This document shows, piece after piece, positions 26,121 through 35,289 of a stretch of DNA of 58,682 nt. The notes under the pieces were generated by a model that saw only the letters and a list, made by a program, of their open reading frames with translations, had not been told where the DNA came from and made no database searches. Every line of letters begins with the position of its first letter. The stretch's first letter is position 1. Both the position numbers and the translations under genes were made by a program. Origin of the DNA: DASUGM01 sp036274055 (GTDB lineage: Bacteria > Acidobacteriota > Vicinamibacteria > Vicinamibacterales > SCN-69-37); the NCBI GenBank assembly GCA_036274055.1, contig DASUGM010000063.1, positions 1 to 58,682 on the forward strand, read 5' to 3'.

Positions 26121-27338
26121 ATGAACCTGTTTATGACGGTCCGGATCGCCTTCAAGGCGCTCCTGCGCAATAAGCTGCGCACCAGCCTGACCATGCTCGG
26201 CATGATCATCGGCGTCGCGGCGGTGATCTCGATGGTCGCGCTGGGCTCGGGCGCCAGCGCGGCGCTCGAAGAGCAGGTCAAGGCCGCCGGCACCAACCTG
26301 ATCACCATCTCGCCCGGAAGCACGTCGGCGGCCGGCGTCCGCACCGGCTTCGGCGGCAACACCAAGATGACGCCGGAGGACGCGCAGGCGCTGCGCGATC
26401 TGCCGGAGCTGCAGTACGTCGCCGAGAGCGTCGGCACGCGCTCGCAGGTGATCTACGGCAACGCCAACTGGAACACGCAGATCGAAGGCACCAACGTCGA
26501 CCTGCCGCTGATCCGCGCCTGGCCGCAGATGTACGGCTCGTTCTTCACCTCCGAAGACGTTCGCGGCGCGGCCAAGGTCTGCGTGCTCGGCGCCAACGTC
26601 TCCGACACGTTGTTCGGCGAAGGCGTCGATCCGACCGACCAGCAGATCCGCGTGCGCAACCACATCTTCCGCGTGCTCGGCGTGATGTCGCGCAAGGGCG
26701 CGACCGGCGGCGGCATGAACATGGACGACCAGATCTTCACGCCGTACACGACGGTGATGAAGAAGCTGTCGGGCCAGACCAACCTGAACCGCATCTACGT
26801 CGCGACCCGCTCCGCCGACGAGCTGTCCTCGGCGGCGGCGTCGATCTCCACGACCATGCGGCTGCAGCACAACATCGTCCCCGGAGACACCGACGACTTC
26901 ACCGTCCAGACGCTCGACGACATGGTCGCGCTGCGCACCGAACAGGCCAACACGATGACGCGTCTGCTCGCCGGCATCGCCGGCGTCTCGCTGGTCGTCG
27001 GCGGCATCGGCATCATGAACATCATGCTGGTGTCGGTGACCGAGCGGACGCGGGAGATCGGCCTGCGCCTGGCCATCGGCGCGCGCGGTTTCGACGTCCT
27101 GCTGCAGTTCCTGATCGAGGCAGTGGTGATCAGCTTGCTCGGGGGCGCCACTGGCATAGGACTTGGTTATCTGGTCTCCGAGCTCTTGCGTGCATACCAG
27201 AACATGCCTACTCTAGTGCCGCTCGACTCCGTGATCATCGCGGTGGTCTTCTCGGCGGCGGTCGGCATCTTTTTCGGGTTCTACCCGGCGCGCAAGGCCG
27301 CCGGGCTGGATCCCATCGAAGCTCTGCGATTCGAATAA
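26121..27338 (+). CDS. macB: MacB-like ABC permease (MacB-PCD plus FtsX)
   Basis: A protein of 405 residues. It has one N-terminal membrane span (LRTSLTMLGMIIGVAAVISM), a periplasmic MacB-PCD domain (about residues 45-270), then three C-terminal FtsX spans (about residues 285-395). It ends PARKAAGLDPIEALRFE, the MacB permease tail. Good sequence motifs are GGIGIMNIMLVSVTERTREIG and RLAIGARGFDVLLQFLIEAV. With the ATPase before it and the MacA-like adaptor, it makes a second tripartite pump in the same locus as the RND pump. A GGAGAG site precedes the ATG. Two hairpins follow the stop. Confidence 0.95.
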   Translation: MNLFMTVRIAFKALLRNKLRTSLTMLGMIIGVAAVISMVALGSGASAALEEQVKAAGTNLITISPGSTSAAGVRTGFGGNTKMTPEDAQALRDLPELQYVAESVGTRSQVIYGNANWNTQIEGTNVDLPLIRAWPQMYGSFFTSEDVRGAAKVCVLGANVSDTLFGEGVDPTDQQIRVRNHIFRVLGVMSRKGATGGGMNMDDQIFTPYTTVMKKLSGQTNLNRIYVATRSADELSSAAASISTTMRLQHNIVPGDTDDFTVQTLDDMVALRTEQANTMTRLLAGIAGVSLVVGGIGIMNIMLVSVTERTREIGLRLAIGARGFDVLLQFLIEAVVISLLGGATGIGLGYLVSELLRAYQNMPTLVPLDSVIIAVVFSAAVGIFFGFYPARKAAGLDPIEALRFE

Positions 27339-27363
27339 GTCGCAGATTCGCGGGATGGAAAGA

Positions 27364-27383
27364 ACCGGCCGCCGGCGGCCGGT
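27364..27383. repeat. 20-bp perfect palindrome after the efflux operon
   Basis: ACCGGCCGCCGGCGGCCGGT is its own reverse complement. It lies 25 bases after the macB permease stop and just before a classical terminator. It could form a cruciform or RNA hairpin, or be a protein-binding site. Confidence 0.6.
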
Positions 27384-27394
27384 AACAACGGGAC

Positions 27395-27422
27395 CGAATC
27401 GATCGGAAGGTCGATTCGTTTT
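27395..27422 (+). terminator. intrinsic terminator of the efflux operon
   Basis: CGAATCGA (27395-27402) and TCGATTCG (27411-27418) form an 8-bp stem with an 8-base loop, directly followed by TTTT. It lies 56 bases after the macB permease stop and 18 bases before the next gene, so that gene may be read partly by read-through. Confidence 0.65.
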
Positions 27423-27440
27423 GTAGAGGGAGTACTCTTT

Positions 27441-27956
27441 ATGCGACGTGTAGCAACACTGGTGAGCACGGCGACTGTGATGATGTTCACGGTCGGTCTG
27501 CTGGCGCAGGCGAAACCGAACTTCGCCGGCAAGTGGACGGTTGACGCGGAGAAGACCACGGCTGCGAACCCGGCTCCGGCCGGTGGCGGCGGTGGCGGCG
27601 GCGGACGTGCTGGCGGCGGTGGCGGTGGACGTGGCGGCGGTGGTCCGATGACCATCGCGCAGGACGCGACGACGCTCACGATCACTACCGAAGGCCAGAA
27701 CGGTCCGATGGAAGTGAAGTACAAGCTCGACGGCACCGAACAGACGGTGACGATGGGTCAGGGCGAAGCCAAGGTCAAGGCCAAGGTCGAGGGCAGCACG
27801 ATCGTCGTCGAACAGGTCCGTGACATGGGCAACGGCCCGACGACCACCAAGGTCGTCTACTCGATGGAAGGTGACTGGCTCGTTCGGTCGACGACCTCGC
27901 CCGGCCGCAACGGCGGCGAACCGACGACGCGCAAGACCTACTTCAAGAAGGGCTAG
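27441..27956 (+). CDS. small exported glycine-rich protein, paralogue 1
   Basis: A protein of 171 residues with a signal peptide (cleavage near residue 22, LLAQA). After KPNFAGKWTVD there is a 30-residue glycine/arginine insert (GGGGGGGGRAGGGGGGRGGG). Then a beta-rich domain follows with QDATTLTITTEGQNGPMEV, YKLDGTEQTVTMGQGEAKVK and a lysine end. The pattern KPNFxGKWTxD with QDATTL recalls lipocalin-like exported proteins, but I do not assign a function. It is a clear paralogue of the gene at 28223. A GGGAG site precedes the ATG. It follows the efflux operon terminator. Confidence 0.75.
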   Translation: MRRVATLVSTATVMMFTVGLLAQAKPNFAGKWTVDAEKTTAANPAPAGGGGGGGGRAGGGGGGRGGGGPMTIAQDATTLTITTEGQNGPMEVKYKLDGTEQTVTMGQGEAKVKAKVEGSTIVVEQVRDMGNGPTTTKVVYSMEGDWLVRSTTSPGRNGGEPTTRKTYFKKG

Positions 27957-27958
27957 TT

Positions 27959-28154
27959 CCAGGCCCTGGGCGTTTTGGCCCTGGGCACTAGGGCGAGTTC
28001 TGAACGGGCGCGGTGGCTTCGGCTGCCGCGCCCGTTTGCTGTACACGCAGAGAGCACGGAGAACACGGAGACGCAGAGGCGCGCCGTAGCCCAAGGCCCA
28101 AGGCCCAAGACGCGAGACCCAAGACTGTGAGCCTTGAGCCCTGAGCCCTGAGCC
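27959..28154. repeat. inverted array of GGCCCTG / CCCAAGG words
   Basis: The left arm (27959-27994) has GGCCCTG words; the right arm (28088-28154) is a longer run of inverted 7-base words, CCCAAGG three times, then CCCAAGA and CCCTGAG forms. Between them are the terminator of the preceding gene and a separate stretch with ACGCAGAG- and CACGGAGA-like words (28042-28078). Confidence 0.65.
28003..28040 (+). terminator. intrinsic terminator of the gene at 27441
   Basis: AACGGGCGCGG (28003-28013) and CCGCGCCCGTT (28026-28036) form a perfect 11-bp stem with a 12-base loop containing TTCGG, followed by a short T-tract. It lies 46 bases after the stop codon. Confidence 0.75.
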
Positions 28155-28222
28155 ATCTAATATCGACCCAGGTCCGGCCGTTTCCGGGCAGGAACGCCGA
28201 AGCCATTCACAGGAGAATGAAC

Positions 28223-28747
28223 ATGCGACGTGTAGCCACGATGATGACGGCAGCAGCCGTGGTGCTTTTCGCCGCCGGCACGACTGCCCAGAGCAAGCCG
28301 AACTTCAGCGGGAAATGGACGATGGATCCGGCGTCGGCGCCGCAAGGCGGCGGTGGTGGCGGTGGCGGTCGCGGCATGGGCGGACGCGGCGGCGGTGGTT
28401 GGGGCCAGACGTTCACGCTGACTCAGGACGCAACGACCTTGAAAGTCGAACGCATGCAGGGTCCGGCCACGGTCACCGAGACGTTCAAGCTCGATGGATC
28501 GGACAGCAAGAACACGTTGCCGCCGATGCGCGGCGGCGCCGCGGCCGATGTCGTCTCGAAGGCCATGTGGGACGGCGACAAGATCGTCATCACCTCGTCG
28601 CGTACGATGAACATGAACGGCACCGAGATGAAGATCGATTCGAAGCGGGTGATCTCGATGTCCGGCGCCGATCTGCAGATCGACAGCACGACGACGGGCA
28701 TGGGCGACGCGCCGATGACGTCGACGGTGAAATACAAGAAGGGCTAG
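28223..28747 (+). CDS. small exported glycine-rich protein, paralogue 2
   Basis: A protein of 174 residues, the paralogue of the protein at 27441. Both begin MRRVAT and share the layout signal peptide, KPNFxGKWTMD, glycine/arginine insert, QDATTLxxxR, FKLDGS and a KYKKG or YFKKG end. In-frame ATGs exist at 28217 and 28223; I chose 28223 because AGGAG lies seven bases before it but only one base before the other. The second half contains three short strands with threonine/serine pairs. The first 16 bases of the two genes are nearly identical, which suggests a recent duplication. Confidence 0.75.
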   Translation: MRRVATMMTAAAVVLFAAGTTAQSKPNFSGKWTMDPASAPQGGGGGGGGRGMGGRGGGGWGQTFTLTQDATTLKVERMQGPATVTETFKLDGSDSKNTLPPMRGGAAADVVSKAMWDGDKIVITSSRTMNMNGTEMKIDSKRVISMSGADLQIDSTTTGMGDAPMTSTVKYKKG

Positions 28748-28760
28748 TCTTGGGGCTTGG

Positions 28761-29087
28761 CAGGCCGCTGAAAAACGCGGCCTGAACTTCAAACTTTAAA
28801 CTTCAAACTTCGACCTGGCCCGATTCGCTCCGCCGTGATTCGTCCCGGTGGCGGTCGGTGGCGTGCCCGTCCGCTGGCCGATCGTATAGCCCGCTTGCCG
28901 CGTCGTCCGCGCATCAATGGCGCCGTGCAGAAGTTGCGCACGGGCGACGTGACGTCCAGGCCGCGCGCGGGCTCGACGAACGGTTTGAGGGCCGCCTCGC
29001 GTGCGGCGGTGCCGGTGACTGGCGTCACACAGGCGTCGACCGCCAGCGCGAGTCGATCCCTGTTCAGGCGAGCTTTTCAGCAGCCTG
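28761..29087. repeat. 327-bp element with inverted ends, MITE-like
   Basis: The left end CAGGCCGCTGAAAA (28761-28774) and right end TTTTCAGCAGCCTG (29074-29087) are inverted copies with one mismatch. Inside the left end is an AAACTTC-type word repeated four times (28786-28810). No complete gene is supported within; the interior is GC-rich with short open frames on both strands. A run of GGCCTTG words follows at 29089-29113. The 496 bases between 28747 and 29244 hold nothing else that I recognise. Confidence 0.5.
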
Positions 29088-29243
29088 TGTGGCTTGGGCC
29101 TTGGGCCTTGGGCCCATTTACGAATCTGCACTGCCGCCCCCGGATCGAGTACGCACAAATTGAAATCTGCCCCGGCTGGTCGGCGAAATCCGGCCAGTTC
29201 CAGCCCCGGCTGCGTGGCATGGAACTGGCGATCGATCAGCCCG

Positions 29244-29738
29244 ATGTCCCCCTTGATTCTGCCGATCGGCGCATTGTCCCTGCTGTTCAAGCTGGCGTTT
29301 GCTCTGTCCCCCGCCGGCATGGTCCTGCACGCATCAGCCCCCGCGGCCGTGACCACTCCAGCGGCGTACAAGCCCGGCGACAGGCTTCGCCCGATTGAGG
29401 GGATCGACTTCGACAAGTCGCGCTCGACGTTGATTGTCTTCGTCCGTGAGAACTGCGGCGACTGCACCGCGAGCATGGAGTTCTACAAGCGGCTGATGAG
29501 CGAAGAGCACCGCGCGAAGATCGTCGCGCTCAGTTACGACGCGCCCGAGGTGATCGCGCGTTATCTCGAGAAGTACGGTTTCACGCCCGATCATGCGGCG
29601 TCGATTCCGGACGCCGGGCTGAAGATCGACGGCACGCCGACGTTGCTGCTGGTCACGCCCGACCTGACGATTCAGAAAGTGTGGACCGGCAGGTTACTGC
29701 CGCGCGACGAGTACGACGTCACGCGCGCAGTGCGGTAG
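29244..29738 (+). CDS. thioredoxin-like exported protein
   Basis: A protein of 164 residues with an N-terminal signal or anchor (residues 3-30) and a thioredoxin-fold domain. The redox motif is C71-G-D-C74 (VRENCGDCTASMEFY), followed by ALSYDAPEVIARYLEKYGF and the cis-proline strand IDGTPTLLLVTPD. It resembles TlpA/DsbE-like periplasmic thioredoxins, although C-G-D-C is not a common active site. I chose the ATG at 29244, the first that gives a normal signal peptide; the upstream part of the frame runs into repeat DNA. Its end overlaps the convergent folK end by 20 bases. Confidence 0.75.
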   Translation: MSPLILPIGALSLLFKLAFALSPAGMVLHASAPAAVTTPAAYKPGDRLRPIEGIDFDKSRSTLIVFVRENCGDCTASMEFYKRLMSEEHRAKIVALSYDAPEVIARYLEKYGFTPDHAASIPDAGLKIDGTPTLLLVTPDLTIQKVWTGRLLPRDEYDVTRAVR

Positions 29739-30195
29739 CAATCTGCTCGATCGTCCGGCCGGTGAGGGGATCGACCCAGTCCGGCGCAATCTCCGCCAGC
29801 GGATCGACGACGAATGCGCGCTCGCGAAATCGCGGATGCGGGATGCTCACGCCCGGCTCACTGAGAATGAAGTCCCCGTAGAGGATCAAATCCAGATCCA
29901 GCGTACGCGGCGCGCGCGGCGACGTGCGGGATCGGCCGCGGACATGTTCCAGCGACAGCAGCCACGCCAATAACTCGCCCGCTCCCATCGTCGTCTCGCC
30001 GATGACGGCGGCGTTCAAGTACGGCGGCTGCCGTGTGGGAACGTCGTAGGGCTCGGTTTCGATCGCGTGTGAGGCGCGAAAATTCGCGAGGCGCGTCGCA
30101 AGCGTCTCGATCGCCCAGCGCAAATGGCCATGACGATCGCCGAGGTTGGATCCCAGCGCGATAGCTACCGGCACCGGCTGGGGAATTGCACTCAC
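29719..30195 (-). CDS. folK: 2-amino-4-hydroxy-6-hydroxymethyldihydropteridine pyrophosphokinase
   Basis: A protein of 158 residues, HPPK of folate synthesis, which moves pyrophosphate from ATP to the pterin. The motifs VAIALGSNLGDR, EPYDVPTRQPPYLNAAV, SPRAPRTLDLDLILYGD (the Mg-binding D-x-D) and IPHPRFRERAFVVDPL are all in place, and the length is normal. It overlaps the thioredoxin gene on the other strand by 20 bases. No folB or folP is in the window. Confidence 0.96.
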   Translation of the reverse strand: MSAIPQPVPVAIALGSNLGDRHGHLRWAIETLATRLANFRASHAIETEPYDVPTRQPPYLNAAVIGETTMGAGELLAWLLSLEHVRGRSRTSPRAPRTLDLDLILYGDFILSEPGVSIPHPRFRERAFVVDPLAEIAPDWVDPLTGRTIEQIATALRA

Positions 30196-30223
30196 CTTCC
30201 CAGCCTACTGCACTTTCACGGCC

Positions 30224-30721
30224 CTAGTCGCCGAGCCAGCGGACCTGCATCACGCCGTCGCCGGTGCCCGGTGAGCCGGGACCGTTCGAGCGGCGGCCGA
30301 GCAGGTCGTCGCGCCCCGCGAGCATCTGGTCGAAAAACCGTTTGTGCTCGAGGGTCTCGCCGAGCACGACGCCGACCATGCTGCGATGGCGCGCGTTGAG
30401 GATTTCGGTCAGCCGCGGGCGCCATCGCGCGACGAACGCCTCGGCGTCGCGGGCGTCCTGTCCGACCAGCGGCAGGAAGCTTTCCTTCTTGCCGAGCGGC
30501 GCCAGCGCCGGTTCGTTGACGGTGCCTGGCGTGCCGCCAAGGTCCGCGATCGCCGCCTCGAGCCAGCTCAGGTGCACGTCCTCGCGGGCGATGATGTACT
30601 GATACGTGTTGTTGAATTCGTAGTCGCTCACGAGCCGGGCGACGGCGACGTGCCGTTCGCGCAGCGTCAGTTTTTCGCGGTGGCAATCGCCAAGGATCTG
30701 CAGGTCGGTGTTGGGCTTCAT
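30224..30721 (-). CDS. ferritin-like helical protein, hypothetical
   Basis: A protein of 165 residues, mostly helical. Segments with acidic and histidine residues at helical spacing (SDYEFNNTYQYIIAREDVHL and VLGETLEHKRFFDQML) look like the E..E-x-x-H pairs of ferritin-like di-iron bundles. I therefore suggest a ferritin-like fold, not a specific family. The ATG overlaps the stop of the DksA-like gene by four bases, so the two are coupled. The last 30 residues are glycine/proline-rich. It ends 29 bases before the folK start on the same strand. Confidence 0.6.
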   Translation of the reverse strand: MKPNTDLQILGDCHREKLTLRERHVAVARLVSDYEFNNTYQYIIAREDVHLSWLEAAIADLGGTPGTVNEPALAPLGKKESFLPLVGQDARDAEAFVARWRPRLTEILNARHRSMVGVVLGETLEHKRFFDQMLAGRDDLLGRRSNGPGSPGTGDGVMQVRWLGD

Positions 30722-31080
30722 GAGCTCTGCTTCTGCTTGCACTCGATGCAGACGCGGGTCCAGGGAATCGCTTCCAGCCGCGCCGCCGAAATCGGATCGC
30801 CGCAGTCCCGGCAGATGCCATAGCCGCCCTTTTCCATGCGGTACAGCGCTTCTTCGATCGCCTGCAGAATCTTCGCGTCGGTCTGCTTGAGCTTGAGCTG
30901 AATGTGCACTTCGTTGTTCCCGCTTGCCTGATCGGCCAGGTCGCCCTGCCGGCTGTTGACGTCCATCGACGCCGGCAGCGGCCGGGTGCCTGTCGACGCC
31001 GACAGGATCTCGCTCCGCTTGCGGAGCAACACCTCTTTGAGCGAGGCCAGCAACGTCTCGTCGAGCATCTTCTCGGTCAT
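30718..31080 (-). CDS. DksA/TraR-family C4 zinc-finger protein
   Basis: A protein of 120 residues. The first 80 residues form a coiled-coil hairpin (ETLLASLKEVLLRKRSEILS and IQLKLKQTDAKILQAIEEAL). The C-terminal zinc finger is YGICRDCGDPIS then RVCIECKQKQ, four cysteines as C-x2-C-x17-C-x2-C. Family members bind the secondary channel of RNA polymerase and tune rRNA and amino-acid promoters with ppGpp. The central DQASGNNEVHI segment lies where DksA has its acidic tip. It is followed by the ferritin-like gene with a 4-bp overlap. Confidence 0.92.
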   Translation of the reverse strand: MTEKMLDETLLASLKEVLLRKRSEILSASTGTRPLPASMDVNSRQGDLADQASGNNEVHIQLKLKQTDAKILQAIEEALYRMEKGGYGICRDCGDPISAARLEAIPWTRVCIECKQKQSS

Positions 31081-31125
31081 GGGTCACTGCGGCAAATTCA
31101 GCCGCAACCTTAATCTCTGATTCTA

Positions 31126-31878
31126 CTACTTGTCGCCGCCGATCAAATCGCCGAGCCCGCCGAGCAGGCCGCCGAAGTCGCGTTTCACCTCGCCCTTGTC
31201 GCCGCGATACGCCGAATGGATGCGATCGGCCAGCCGGCTGAACGGCAGGGTCTGCAGCCACACCCGGCCGGGGCCGGTCATCGACGCGAAGAACAGCCCC
31301 TCGCCACCGAACAGGCTGGTCTTGATTCCGCCGACCCGGACAATGTCATAGCTGACACTTTCGTCGAAGGCGACCAGACAGCCGGTGTCGACCCGGAGGT
31401 GTTCACCCGCCGCCAGCGTCATCTCGACGATGGTGCCGCCGCTATGGATGAACGCTTCGCCGTTGCCCTCGAGTTTCTGCAGGATGAAGCCTTCCCCGCC
31501 GAAGAACCCGGCGCCGATCTTCTTCGTGAACGCGATGTTGATTTCGACGGTGCCGATGGCGCAGAGAAACGCGTCCTTCTGGCACAGCAGCGGCCGACCC
31601 GGCGCGATCGGCACGTGGATGATCTTGCCGGGATACGGCCCGGCAAACGCGACCCGCGCCCGCGGCATCGAGCAGCTGAAGTACGTGATGAAGAAGCTTT
31701 CCCCGGACAGGAACTTGCGCTTCAGCCCGCCGAGAAACCCACCTTCCATCTTCGTGTCCATGTCGATGCCGTCGGTCATGAACATCATCGCGCCAGCTTC
31801 GGCACGAATCTGATCGCCCTGCGTCATCGAGATGATGACCGCCTGCATGTCGTCGCCGATGATCTCGTGTGCAATCAC
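31126..31878 (-). CDS. AIM24 / TIGR00266 family protein
   Basis: A protein of 250 residues of the beta-sandwich AIM24 family, whose biochemical role in bacteria is unknown. The start VIAHEIIGDDMQAVIISM, the AEAGAMMFM motif, GGLKRKFLSGESFF, the KTSLFGGEGLFFASMTGPG motif and a glycine-rich end identify the family. I chose GTG 31878: AGGAG lies eight bases upstream, and the longer ATG frame would take its first residues from the repeat array at 31897-32062. The C-terminal end (GGLLGGLGDLIGGD) is probably amphipathic. It lies 45 bases upstream of the DksA-like gene, in the same direction. Confidence 0.9.
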   Translation of the reverse strand: MIAHEIIGDDMQAVIISMTQGDQIRAEAGAMMFMTDGIDMDTKMEGGFLGGLKRKFLSGESFFITYFSCSMPRARVAFAGPYPGKIIHVPIAPGRPLLCQKDAFLCAIGTVEINIAFTKKIGAGFFGGEGFILQKLEGNGEAFIHSGGTIVEMTLAAGEHLRVDTGCLVAFDESVSYDIVRVGGIKTSLFGGEGLFFASMTGPGRVWLQTLPFSRLADRIHSAYRGDKGEVKRDFGGLLGGLGDLIGGDK

Positions 31879-31896
31879 TCGCCAATCTCCTTCTTG

Positions 31897-32062
31897 GGGT
31901 ACTTCGGGCACCTCGGGTACGCGGGGTACGTCGGGTACCAGGAACGCGCCTTCGGCGTGTCTACTTTCTCATCAGGTACGTACTTGTTGAATACGTAGGC
32001 GAGGCGAAGCCAGGTTCCTGGTACCCGACGTACCCCGCGTACCCGAAGTACTCGAAGTACCC
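31897..32062. repeat. long inverted repeat of GGGTACTTC-type 9-base words
   Basis: Two 48-base arms, 31897-31944 and 32015-32062, are inverted copies with four mismatches, separated by 70 bases. Each arm is five 9-base words of the form GGGTACNNN. It fills the gap between the FtsX-like permease stop and the AIM24 start and ends one base before the permease stop codon. The RNA could fold into a very stable stem. Confidence 0.85.
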
Positions 32063-32063
32063 G

Positions 32064-34618
32064 TCACGCCTCCCCGCGAAGCGTCGAAAGAGGCTTCCTG
32101 ATCACTACGTCTAAACTGATGACGACGCCCACGACCATCACGAGCAGCGTAGTCGCGGCGAGACCGCCAAGGAGAAGTCCCGTCGCTGGACGCCACGTCA
32201 GGTCGAAGAGGAATCGCGCCAGCGTCCAGGACAACGCCAACGCCCCGACGGCGCCGACCGCGCCGGCGCCGAAGCCGAGCACGCCGTACTCGACCGCTAC
32301 CAGCATCACCACGCGGCGTGTGCTGGCACCCAGCGTACGGTAGATGGCTGATTCGTAGAGCCGCTGGAAACGCGTCATCGCCACCGCGCCAATCAGGATC
32401 AGGGTGCCGCTGACCAGCGTCACCAGGCCGACGATGGTCACGCCGAGCGCGACGTTGTCGACGACCTCGCGCAGGCGGCCGATGATGTCGCGGACGTCGA
32501 TGATGGTGACGTTCGGATAGGCACTGACCAGGGCACGCTGCACCGCGTTGCGCGACGACGATCCGTCCTGGAGCTGCACGAACGCGAGAAAGTTCTGCGG
32601 CAAGGCCTCGACTGCCGCCGACGGCCGCAGCACGAAGACGAAGCCGCCGTTTTGCTCGTTCCCCCAGGCGACGTTGCGCAGGCTGGTCACGCGCGCGCGC
32701 AGACGACGTCCGGCGATGTCGAACGTGATGACGTCTCCCAGGTCCAGCTTCGCGTCGTCCCGCAGATCCTCGGCCATGGACACTTCCGCGTCCGCGTCCT
32801 CGGCACTCGCCACCGACGTCTGCCGGCCAGACCAGAACTGCCCGGCGACGACGCGTTCGTTTGGCTCGAGTGCGTCACGGTAAGTCAGGGCAAACTCGCG
32901 CGCGAGCGGTCCGACCTTGCGCACGGCGTCGAGATCCGCGAGCGCCTGCCGGCGGCCGTTGACGGCGACAATGCGGGCGCGCAAGTGCGGGTTCAGGCTC
33001 GGCGGCCGTCGCGCGTGAGCCCCCAGCGCCGCCTGGACGCCGCTCAGCTGATCGGGCTGCACGTCGACGAGGACAAGGTCGGGCAGATTCGAACCGAGCT
33101 GTTCGTCGAGATCCGCGAGCAGGTTGACCTGCAAGGCGCGCACGGTGAGCACGAAGAAGGCGCCCAGTCCGACGGCCATCAGAATGACGCGGGTCTGGTT
33201 GCCGGGACGCGACAAGCCGAGCACCGCATGGCGGATCGCGAACTGGCGCGACGCCGCCAGCGGCGCCACCAGGCGCACGACGATCCGGCTGGCGAGTGCG
33301 AGCAGCAGGCCGACGGCTGCGAGTCCGGCAGTGACGTACAGGCCGGCACGGAGTGAATTCGCCTGCCAGGCGGCGACGCCGACGAGCAGGGCGCCCACCG
33401 CCGCGCCGATCAGCCATCCGGCCCAGTCTCGACGGCGGGTGGCTTCGGCGCCGACATCGGCCCGCAGCAGCCGCAGGGGCTTGACCCGCCGCATGTCGAG
33501 CAGCGGCACGACCGCGAAGAGCAGCGAGACCAGCAAGCCGACAGACGCACCCTGCGCCGCCGCACTGGCGGTGATTGTCACCGACGAAACGCCGAGCGGC
33601 TTGATCACGTCGGGCGGAATCGCGCCCGCGGCGATGGCCGCGAGCCCGACGCCCATCCCGCTGGCCGCGGCCGCCATCAGCAGGACCTGAAGGACGTAGA
33701 TTGCGAGGATCGCGCGCGCCGACGCGCCCAGGCACTTCAGGATCGCGACGCTCCGCACCTTCTCCTGCACGAGCACGCGGGTCACGCTCCACACACCCAG
33801 GCCGCCGAGCACGACCATGGCGAAGCCGACCAGGCTCAGGTAGTTCTCCGCGAGGGTCAGATTCCGCCCCAGCCGATCCTCGAGGGTCATCCAGGACCGC
33901 ACCGACGCCACATCGTTGCGCAGCAGGTGGCGCAACCGGGTCGTCGTCGCATCGATGTCGGGCTCGTCCACGCGCAGCAAAATTTCATGCGCGGCCCGGC
34001 TGCCGCGAGCGAGGAGCGTCGTCGCGCGCAGATCGGCGAGGTCAATGTAGACGCGCGGCCCGAGCTGCAGACCGGTCGCCTGCTGCACGCGATCGCGCGT
34101 GAACGACGCGCGAATCTCGAAGGTCTCGCCGGCAATGGCGAGCGCATCGCCGACCTGGAGTCCGAGGTCGGCGAGCAGGTCTTCGTGCACGACCAGCCCG
34201 TGATTGCGGACGAGATGGTGCGTGTACTGCTTCCCGTCCGAGAGCTCGATCGCGCCGTAGAACGGAAACCCCGCTTCGACGCCGCGCAATTCGATGAGCT
34301 TCACCGGCGCGTTCGGGTCGATGGCGGCGCGGACCATCGTCTGCGTTTCGACGACTTCGGTCCGGGCACGGACGACGACCCCGGCGATCCCGGCCGCGAT
34401 CCGGCCTCGTGCGTCGTCGCTCCACGGACGAGGCGCCTGCAGGACGATGTCGGCGCCGACCAGCGACCGCGCCTCCCTGGTCAGCGTGATGCGGACGTTC
34501 TGCACGACGCTGCGAAGCACGACGATCGCGGCGACGCCCAGCGCGGCGCAGAGGAAAAAGAACAGCAGGCGCGCCCACGACGCGCGCGTCTCCCGCCAGA
34601 CCATGCGAAGCACGAACG

Positions 34619-34622
<4 letters not shown>
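32064..34622 (-). CDS. large ABC permease with two FtsX domains (YbbP-like)
   Basis: A protein of 852 residues. It has an N-terminal span (WARLLFFFLCAALGVAAIVV), a large periplasmic part, a first FtsX block near residues 270-400, further central spans, a second extracytoplasmic part (about residues 500-690) and a final FtsX block to the end. This is the YbbP/duplicated permease plan. It does not show the separate ADOP N-terminal cytoplasmic helix. Its ATPase is encoded immediately upstream with a 4-bp overlap, so it is a classic permease/ATPase pair. Substrates of YbbAP-like systems are uncertain, and hydrophobic compounds or lipoproteins are possible. The GDSL esterase lies just upstream of the pair. 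Confidence 0.9.
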
Positions 34623-35278
<656 letters not shown>

Positions 35279-35289
35279 GCGTCGGCGAG

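Noticed and set aside
28789..29028. Small gene on the minus strand inside the 327-bp element
   Set aside because: Frames on both strands are open by GC bias; no motif or ribosome site supports one.
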